DNA of 50,262 nt from Pseudomonadota bacterium (GTDB taxonomy: Bacteria; Bdellovibrionota; UBA2428), in NCBI GenBank assembly GCA_018001635.1, contig JAGNHS010000017.1, positions 1-50,262 of the forward strand, in the 5' to 3' direction. The notes beneath the pieces are model-generated. The model saw only the letters and a list, made by a program, of their open reading frames with translations. It did not search any database and had not been told where the DNA came from. Position numbers and translations under genes: made by a program. Below are positions 44,817-50,262 of this stretch, one piece after another. Within the stretch, counting starts at the first letter, position 1. Each line of letters opens with the position of its first letter.

Positions 44817-45860
44817 ATGGAAAATCATTTAAAAAATTTAAAATTTCCAATCGAAGCCACTACGCGCACGGCCTTTTATCTTATTCCGGCAATTTCAGCC
44901 CAAGTTTTTTTAGGCCATTTAAACAATCCAAAGATCAAAGAGTTTAGAAGTCGCATGAGTCTTTGGGATAATCTTAAAGAAATCAAAAATCTATACGCTC
45001 AAGACCAAGCCAACATTTCAAAGGGCTACTATTTAGCTCCTGAAAAGATTATTCCAGACATTAAAAATTACCTCTTAATGAACGTAAAAAATGCTTTTGA
45101 TTTGCTAAAAGTAAAAAGACGAATAAAAAATAAAGATGTCCGAGTCTTTGATGAAAAAATTTGTCCTTCTGATTTTCCGTCCTATTTTAGACAAAGCTTT
45201 CATTATCAAAGCGATGGATACTTCAGTTCTGATTCTGCAGAACTCTATGATCATCAAGTAGAGCTTGTCTTCACGGGCACCGCACAAGCTATGCGAAGGC
45301 ATGGAATTAAAGCCATATCTCTTATAAGCGGAAATTCAAAATATCCTCGTTTAGATAAACTAAAGATACTTGATATTGCTTGTGGCACAGGTCTTTTTAC
45401 CTCTGAACTAGAACGACATTTTCCAAAAAGTGAAGTTCATGGTGTAGACCTCAGCCCCTGGTATCTTTCCGAAGCACAAAATAAATTCCCACAATCAAAT
45501 ATAAAATGGCAATTTGCTAAGGCTGAAAAACTTCCCTTTGAAGACGAAAGCTTTGATATCGTGAGTTCGGTCTATCTCTATCATGAATTACCGGAAAAAA
45601 TCCGAAAACAAGCCGCTAAAGAAATGCTTCGTGTCCTAAAGCCCGGAGGCACCCTTGTTCATATTGATAGCATTCAAAAGGGAGACGTAGCCGAGCTCGA
45701 CGTTGGTCTTGAAGTATTTCCGCAAGCCTATCATGAACCTTATTTCAAAAATTATATAAACCAAAACACAGCAGCGCTTTTTGAAAAACTTGGTCTCCAA
45801 AACGTCGACTCAGACTTTGCATTTTACTCTAAAATAATACGTGGCCAAAAAAAGAATTAA
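44817..45860 (+). CDS. Class I SAM-dependent methyltransferase
   Basis: 347 residues. The first 180 are a helical region with no recognised domain. Residues about 180-300 are a UbiE/Methyltransf_11-type fold: LKILDIACGTGLFTSELE (motif I), VHGVDLSPWYLSEAQ (motif II), FDIVSSVYLYHEL (motif III) and LRVLKPGGTLVHIDS. Substrate unknown; small-molecule or quinone/lipid methylation is typical of the fold. A strong GGAGG lies nine bases before the ATG. Its 3' end faces prkA across a long inverted repeat. Confidence 0.88.
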   Translation: MENHLKNLKFPIEATTRTAFYLIPAISAQVFLGHLNNPKIKEFRSRMSLWDNLKEIKNLYAQDQANISKGYYLAPEKIIPDIKNYLLMNVKNAFDLLKVKRRIKNKDVRVFDEKICPSDFPSYFRQSFHYQSDGYFSSDSAELYDHQVELVFTGTAQAMRRHGIKAISLISGNSKYPRLDKLKILDIACGTGLFTSELERHFPKSEVHGVDLSPWYLSEAQNKFPQSNIKWQFAKAEKLPFEDESFDIVSSVYLYHELPEKIRKQAAKEMLRVLKPGGTLVHIDSIQKGDVAELDVGLEVFPQAYHEPYFKNYINQNTAALFEKLGLQNVDSDFAFYSKIIRGQKKN

Positions 45861-45864
45861 TTCA

Positions 45865-46005
45865 TTACCGCTAAAGAAGTTGAGTGAGTGCTTTTTAACT
45901 AAGACGTCCTCGTTTCAAGAATACACAATTAACAAATGGCTAAAACGGTATGAAACTGCGGATTGTCTTAGCTAAAAAGCACTCACTCAACTTCTTTAGC
46001 GGTAA
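45865..46005. repeat. 41-bp near-perfect inverted repeat at the prkA 3' end
   Basis: Arms 45865-45905 and 45965-46005 match as reverse complements at 40 of 41 positions; the single difference would be a G-U pair in the minus-strand RNA. The loop is 59 bases and AT-rich. The right arm includes the last two codons and stop of prkA, the left arm lies just after the methyltransferase stop. The RNA stem would be far longer than a normal terminator and no poly-U tract follows. No target duplication is visible. Confidence 0.92.
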
Positions 46006-48251
46006 CGCGATTTCACCAATTCAACCAACGCTTCTTGCGCACTATGAGGGCCGTATTTAAACTGCGCTTGCAAACCCAAATATGCTTTTCGAGCTAGCAT
46101 CTCTGATTCATTCACCGCATTTTCAGCCTTAGAAGTTAAGCCTTCAAAGTTTTGAGTGTCTAAAAAGATTTTGCCCATAGCCGTGAGCTTTTGCACTTCT
46201 TGTTTATGGAAATAGCGTTTTAATTTTTCAATGACCTGAGGAAAAACTTCTAAATAAGGAATTTTTTCTTTATTAAAATCTTTATGCTCAATCGACCAAG
46301 CCCCCAAACGAGATATCAAATTCTTTCTATACTCAGAACGATCTCCACTGACTTCGGTCATATCTTCAAACTGATTCATATAAGATTCATCGGCATTCTC
46401 ATTTTGACCAGTCATTCGGTTCTTAACCTTTTCTCCTTTTACAAAGGAAATCACTTGCTTCAAATAATTCGCCAAATACTCTTCTAATTGCTCAGGCTGA
46501 TGCAAACGTAAAACGGTGCGAACTTCTTGATCCACCCAATTGAGCCATTCATCATGAACCACTTGAATAAAATTTTCAAAATCATGATAGCCACCGCTCA
46601 CAGGTTCTTGCCTGAGATAATCAAAGTCTGAAACCCGTTTTACGAGTTTTCGTAATTCAGCAAAAACTGCATTGGGTCCTAAGGTTTTAAATTGATCGCC
46701 CTGAGCCGCCATTTGAAGAGCCACCTTGAGTTCTCGAGCAGAAGCCCCTAAAAGCCCCTCATAGTAAATATGATTTTGATGTTCAGCAAACAATTCCTCT
46801 ATGTGGCTTTTGAGTTCTTTTCTTTCTTCATCCGTTAATCGCTCAGGCATTTCTGCATTGTTATAAATTTTAGCTTTTTCAATAGGCGTGATGGAGTCCA
46901 AAACTCGCACCAGAACCGCGCTTTTGTTTTTAGTAAGTGGTTTCTTTATACGAGTCAGCACGGCCCATAGGGCCAACGCTCTACAGGTATGCGGCATAAG
47001 TTCTTTTTCGCCGCACACATCTCTCGCGGTTCTTTCATAAATATTTTCTTCATCAGAGTATCTCAACAAATAAGGCACTCGAATAAATTCTAAGCGACTT
47101 TTAAAACTATAAAACTCTGGATGCTCCCTGAAGGCCTCAAGTTGCCGATCATTTGTAGAGGCCATAAACACAGTATCTAAAAACACAACAACATGACCCA
47201 GATTTACAGTAGAGGTTTCACAAGTGTTTAAAAGATATTTAAAACTTTCTACAGGACGTTTTAATATATCGGTGAATTCCACCAATCCTCGATTGGCATC
47301 AACAAGATCGCCTTCAAGTTGAAATAAATTTAAACTTTGAAGCGCAGGAGGAAGATTGGCCATAGATCGATCTAAGGTGACCTGACGAATGGTGGCATCT
47401 ACATTAAATTTCGGCTCTATCGTAACCAATCCATTGCGCAAACTTCGCGATAAGAATATTCGCTCTACGCGAATATGTTGCATCACTTTGCTAAAATCGC
47501 CCTGATATTCATTTAAAAGAGCTTCAAAAATTAAAGCATTCTTATGACTAAGTTCCGCATCCAAAAATATTTTTCGCATTTTTGTAAAGCGATCTTCGTC
47601 TTTAATTTTGTTTTGCTTTGTAATTTTTTCAAAAAACGCAGCGCGATCATCTTTAGGAACTAAAAACAAAGGATTTTCATGCAATTCACTTCGAACAATG
47701 GCCCCGATTTTTTCTTGTTCAAGCTTGGCATAGGAATCCGTAACATTAAACTCATCTTTACGAGTCCCAATTCCCATTCTGTTTTTTTGAAAAGCCTCTT
47801 CGGGGAATATCCATGAAAAGCTAAAAAGCATCCCCTCTTCTTGGTGAGAATAATGCTCTAAGCCTTCAAAAAGGGTTCTAAAAAATGAAGTTTTGGCCGA
47901 GCCATTAGGACCAAAGAGGGCTACAAGCTTATCGGCTTTTCCAGAACGATTGAAACCCGTAAGTATTCTATAAAATGAATTTTGAAGTTCCTCGTGTCCC
48001 TCTAGGGATGGAGAATGGTCTACAAAGTCTTGATCGAAAAGTTTGAAACGCCGTTCCTTATGATTTCTAATTTCCTTTTCGTAGCTTCCAAAATGGTCAA
48101 TAGCATCAAGGATATAGTGAAAACTTGAGCGAAAAAACAACTCTGGTTTCGACTCCAGCAGTTCCATGAACTCATCAAAGGTCAAAACCCTTTTGCTGGT
48201 ACTAAATCGCTTTTTAACGCTGTTTTGTATGGAATCTAACCATTGATGCAT
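45996..48251 (-). CDS. prkA: PrkA-type serine protein kinase / AAA+ protein
   Basis: 751 residues. The N-terminal AAA+ domain has the PrkA opening LTFDEFMELLESKPELFFRSS, Walker A GPNGSAKTS near 114-122 and the later VVFLDTVFMAS (Walker B region). The C-terminal part corresponds to the PrkA kinase-like domain. E. coli YeaG and Bacillus PrkA are about 630-640 residues, so this version has about 110 extra. Family members act in stress and sporulation pathways, and ATPase/protease activity has been suggested as well as kinase. The usual partners yeaH and spoVR are not in the window. Confidence 0.88.
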   Translation of the reverse strand: MHQWLDSIQNSVKKRFSTSKRVLTFDEFMELLESKPELFFRSSFHYILDAIDHFGSYEKEIRNHKERRFKLFDQDFVDHSPSLEGHEELQNSFYRILTGFNRSGKADKLVALFGPNGSAKTSFFRTLFEGLEHYSHQEEGMLFSFSWIFPEEAFQKNRMGIGTRKDEFNVTDSYAKLEQEKIGAIVRSELHENPLFLVPKDDRAAFFEKITKQNKIKDEDRFTKMRKIFLDAELSHKNALIFEALLNEYQGDFSKVMQHIRVERIFLSRSLRNGLVTIEPKFNVDATIRQVTLDRSMANLPPALQSLNLFQLEGDLVDANRGLVEFTDILKRPVESFKYLLNTCETSTVNLGHVVVFLDTVFMASTNDRQLEAFREHPEFYSFKSRLEFIRVPYLLRYSDEENIYERTARDVCGEKELMPHTCRALALWAVLTRIKKPLTKNKSAVLVRVLDSITPIEKAKIYNNAEMPERLTDEERKELKSHIEELFAEHQNHIYYEGLLGASARELKVALQMAAQGDQFKTLGPNAVFAELRKLVKRVSDFDYLRQEPVSGGYHDFENFIQVVHDEWLNWVDQEVRTVLRLHQPEQLEEYLANYLKQVISFVKGEKVKNRMTGQNENADESYMNQFEDMTEVSGDRSEYRKNLISRLGAWSIEHKDFNKEKIPYLEVFPQVIEKLKRYFHKQEVQKLTAMGKIFLDTQNFEGLTSKAENAVNESEMLARKAYLGLQAQFKYGPHSAQEALVELVKSRYR

Positions 48252-48259
48252 ATGTTTAA

Positions 48260-48268
48260 ATTATAGCA
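48260..48268 (-). promoter_or_regulatory. Extended -10 promoter for prkA
   Basis: TGCTATAAT on the minus strand is a consensus extended -10 box ending eight bases before the prkA ATG, so transcription would begin at or next to the start codon and give a nearly leaderless mRNA. No good -35 is placed at 17 bases; TTGACT at 48296-48291 is too far. No ribosome binding site precedes the ATG, which agrees with leaderless initiation. Confidence 0.45.
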
Positions 48269-48301
48269 GAAAGCTTATACCCTTTGTGCGAGTCAAAGCC
48301 T

Positions 48302-48430
48302 GACACCACGTTAAAAAATTGATCTCAATCCTAAATTTCCTTACTTAGCCTACAGGCCCTTGCTGAGTGGTGTCGAAATCCGATATTTTGGCGGCAGTTT
48401 AAAGCTCTATCAACTTATCGACAGAGCTTT
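48302..48430 (+). promoter_or_regulatory. Two hairpins in the leader of the 253-residue secreted protein
   Basis: GACACCAC (48302-48309) pairs with GTGGTGTC (48367-48374) across a 57-base loop, and AAAGCTCT (48401-48408) pairs with AGAGCTTT (48423-48430) across 14 bases. The second ends 17 bases before the ATG and just before the AAGGGAT ribosome site. The element may regulate the gene or act as a small terminator. Confidence 0.4.
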
Positions 48431-48447
48431 TATGAAAGGGATTTCAA

Positions 48448-49209
48448 ATGAAACGCTTCGCCATTTTAACTTCTACACTTTTTTTAACATTGTCGAGTTT
48501 TGCAAGCATCAATCCAAAACTCACCTGTAGTTTTACCGAACCCTTTTATGATCTCGAATTGGATTTAGACTCTGGAAAACTTATCAGGGTTGAATATGAC
48601 TGGAATGATAGCGACCCTAATTCTGATTACATTCGAACTGTTCTTAATAAAAATTCTATCGTTACAATCAACTCGTCTGGAAAAACTTTATCCATTTCCG
48701 TTAAAGACATTAAAACTTCTGAAAGTATTTTAGATTCAAAACTCGATTACAAAGGATCCGATGGAATGAGCAATGCGCTCTTTCCATTAAGCGTAAAACA
48801 CTACGATAAGCAAAGAGGCACTCAATACGGCGGCTGTGAATTAGATAAAATTTTGGCTTACGATTCAAGCGAACTTGATAAGAACATGAAAAAATTTGCT
48901 AACTATGCCTCACAAGGAATTCAACTTTGTATGGCGCGAGCCACAGCTGAATGGACTCAAGACCCTTCTGATTATGATTCTGAGTCTACAAAATTCTTTG
49001 TTCTCTACTCTCAACAACCTGTCCCAGGAGAAGCAGGGGAAATCAGCCAAACTTTTGCATCCGCTGAAATGGAAGTCCTCTATAAATCTGTTCTGAAAAC
49101 TAAAACTCCTCCAGAAGATGGAGCCTCATTAAATCAATTGAAGTCGGCTATGTGGGATCATTGCCAAACATATGCTAAACTAATTCAAAGTAGATATATC
49201 AGCAAATAA
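48448..49209 (+). CDS. Secreted protein, unknown function
   Basis: 253 residues with a signal peptide (ILTSTLFLTLSSFA, cleavage near residue 19). The first half is beta-rich and acidic (FYDLELDLDSGKLIRVEYDW), the second half helical. Four cysteines in the mature part (LTCSF, GGCEL, QLCMA, DHCQT) could form two disulfides. Ribosome site AAGGG lies about eight bases before the ATG. No family recognised. Shares a bidirectional terminator with rpsR. Confidence 0.75.
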   Translation: MKRFAILTSTLFLTLSSFASINPKLTCSFTEPFYDLELDLDSGKLIRVEYDWNDSDPNSDYIRTVLNKNSIVTINSSGKTLSISVKDIKTSESILDSKLDYKGSDGMSNALFPLSVKHYDKQRGTQYGGCELDKILAYDSSELDKNMKKFANYASQGIQLCMARATAEWTQDPSDYDSESTKFFVLYSQQPVPGEAGEISQTFASAEMEVLYKSVLKTKTPPEDGASLNQLKSAMWDHCQTYAKLIQSRYISK

Positions 49210-49233
49210 AGCCAAGAGACTGTTTAGAAACTA

Positions 49234-49271
49234 AAAAGGCCTCTTACAACTTTCGTTGTAAGAGGCCTTTT
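49234..49271. terminator. Bidirectional intrinsic terminator
   Basis: Perfect 17-bp hairpin (arms 49234-49250 and 49255-49271) with a TTTC loop, A-run on the left and T-run on the right, between the convergent secreted-protein gene and rpsR. It should stop both transcripts. Confidence 0.95.
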
Positions 49272-49294
49272 ATATTTTTAATATTCAAAAAAAA

Positions 49295-49585
49295 CTATTC
49301 GATAGCCGCAGAAGTAAAACCAATATTACGAGCACGTTTGATGTGCTTAGTAAGTTTTCTTTGGCTTTTTGCAGAAACACCAGAAATATGTCGAGGAACA
49401 ATTTTTCCAGTCTCACTAATAAAACGCTGAACAATGCGTTGATTTTTGTAATCAAGAACTAAAGTTTTATCGAGAATGAAAGGACAAACCTTTCGGCGTC
49501 CAAAACTTTTACGAGGTCCTTTTTCTGAAGCTCCGTCTTTTTTATCATCTCCGGATTGCTGGTAATCTTTGTTATCGTTTTCCAT
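49295..49585 (-). CDS. rpsR: 30S ribosomal protein S18
   Basis: 96 residues: a 25-residue charged, disordered N-terminal extension, then the S18 core with FGRRKVCPF, VQRFISETGKIVPRHISGVSAKSQRKLTKHIKRAR. Typical S18 is about 75 residues. Its ATG overlaps the stop of the preceding 31-codon gene (TAATG), so the two are translationally coupled. No rpsF or rplI neighbour is in view, unlike the common rpsF-rpsR-rplI cluster. Confidence 0.96.
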   Translation of the reverse strand: MENDNKDYQQSGDDKKDGASEKGPRKSFGRRKVCPFILDKTLVLDYKNQRIVQRFISETGKIVPRHISGVSAKSQRKLTKHIKRARNIGFTSAAIE

Positions 49586-49680
49586 TACGCTTTCTTTCTC
49601 TTTTGCAAACGAACTTTCTTTTGTCGTTGAGCTTTACGTTTACGTTTTTTAGCAGTTTTTCTATTATCACCACGTCCCAT
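49585..49680 (-). CDS. 31-residue basic protein upstream of rpsR
   Basis: An ATG at 49680 opens a 31-codon frame beginning MGRGDNRKTAKK, with 17 lysines and arginines and one acidic residue. Its TAA shares a base with the rpsR ATG. The start resembles the bTHX small-subunit protein (MGKGD/MGRGD), though the rest differs, and similar tiny MGRGDN proteins are, as I recall, found in some deltaproteobacteria. Composition and coupling suggest an RNA- or ribosome-binding role. It is short enough to be missed by gene callers. No clear ribosome site precedes it. Confidence 0.7.
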   Translation of the reverse strand: MGRGDNRKTAKKRKRKAQRQKKVRLQKRKKA

Positions 49681-49707
49681 AGGGGCTTATGATTAAAACC
49701 AGAGCTA

Positions 49708-50262
49708 CTATCTTTCAAGCTCTTTTAAAGGAAAAACCTGAAAAAGATCAATAAGCTGATATCGCTTCTGTTCGGGTTGATAAGAGTAAAAAGATAAACT
49801 TAATTTTTCAGCCACCTCTTCAGGAGACTTTAGAGAGGGCTGATACTTTAAAAAACCAAGTATTTCAGTACCTTGCAATGAATCCACGAGAAGAGTCCCA
49901 CTGATTCTTAGTGGAGAGAACTCCACATCTTTAACTGAAAGATCGTTCTTAGAAGAAGTCTGCGTAGGCAACTTAAAGCTGGCTACAACGAAGTATAAAT
50001 CGGGGCGGCAAGTGTTTCTTAAGATAATTTCGAGTTCTGAAGCCTTCTTATCGCGCTTAACATTGATCTGGAGAGCCAATTCTCTCTCTCGATTCACCCA
50101 AATTTTCTTATCAACAGCTTCCCAAGGCAAATATCCATCAGAAAAGTTTCTTGTAGAAGGATTGGCAAGAGAAGGAAAAAAATCTCGAAGCTTGCGCTCA
50201 TCAATCTCACCACAATTCATTTTTTTAAATAAATCAGGAAGAAGCTTGGACTGCTTGTCGGC
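49708..50262 (-). CDS. Protein of unknown function, 5' end beyond the right edge
   Basis: The frame is open from the right edge to a TAG at 49708. The first ATG in view is at 50220 (170 residues) but has no ribosome site, and the 14 codons upstream are also open and protein-like, so the gene probably starts outside the window. The sequence is beta-rich with a lone cysteine pair region (NTCRPDLYFVVASFKL) and no signal peptide in view. It lies 27 bases upstream of the 31-codon gene on the same strand. Not recognised. Confidence 0.7.
   Translation of the reverse strand, partial: ADKQSKLLPDLFKKMNCGEIDERKLRDFFPSLANPSTRNFSDGYLPWEAVDKKIWVNRERELALQINVKRDKKASELEIILRNTCRPDLYFVVASFKLPTQTSSKNDLSVKDVEFSPLRISGTLLVDSLQGTEILGFLKYQPSLKSPEEVAEKLSLSFYSYQPEQKRYQLIDLFQVFPLKELER

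Noticed and set aside
43041..45966. CTGCGGATTGT present at 43041-43051 and again at 45956-45966, next to an inverted-repeat arm
   Set aside because: An 11-base match between two places in 50 kb is expected many times by chance and the flanks do not agree, so I do not call a repeat family.

Overview
The window is a dense, AT-rich stretch of a Gram-negative chromosome. It has almost no non-coding DNA (no gene-free stretch exceeds about 250 bases), no rRNA, tRNA, CRISPR or insertion sequence, and about 47 protein genes. The gene content fits a member of the former Deltaproteobacteria, most likely Bdellovibrionota. Pointers are an Omp85/TamB pair beside efp-accBC, a full tolQRAB set, IHF, a sigma-54 activator, a PrkA-type kinase, a folate-dependent TrmFO, and many secreted proteins and lipoproteins of unknown function. 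The phylum is inferred from these families and the low GC, not from a marker-gene comparison.

Layout. Positions 130-10715 hold one long minus-strand run with overlapping or nearly abutting genes: 105-aa protein, TPR protein, efp, accB, accC, small TPR-like protein, tamB, Omp85 (tamA/bamA-like). It links fatty-acid precursor supply, translation of polyproline proteins and outer-membrane assembly. Positions 10760-19871 carry a lipoprotein, an L,D-transpeptidase, a subtilisin-like protease, a MarC protein, a two-gene operon pairing an unknown protein with a MutS-type ATPase that carries a signal peptide, trmFO, and a membrane protein. Positions 19924-25240 are tolQ-tolR-tolA-tolB followed by xseB-ispA-tlyA. 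Positions 25274-31990 carry a patatin-like lipoprotein that has lost its catalytic serine, a cyclic-nucleotide-binding protein, a Sua5-type tRNA-modification enzyme, a Ppx/GppA phosphatase, and glmU-glmS for UDP-GlcNAc synthesis.

Positions 31991-42354 begin with a large perfect inverted repeat. They continue with an unknown secreted protein, a receiver-PilZ protein divergent from an NtrC-type activator, ihfA, prmA, dcd, and several secreted proteins, one with a possible degenerate GGDEF-like domain. Positions 42418-50262 contain nth, a lipoprotein, a TPP riboswitch in front of a small cysteine-rich secreted protein, a methyltransferase, a 41-bp inverted repeat at the 3' end of prkA, prkA, an unknown secreted protein, rpsR, a 31-codon basic gene, and a gene that runs off the right edge.

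The observations most worth pursuing are the TPP riboswitch on a secreted protein with no thiamine-family hallmark, the exported or membrane-bound MutS-type ATPase with its partner, the two long inverted repeats with no other mobile-element features, the patatin-fold lipoprotein without a nucleophile, the possible secreted cyclase-like domain, and the overlooked 31-codon gene before rpsR.
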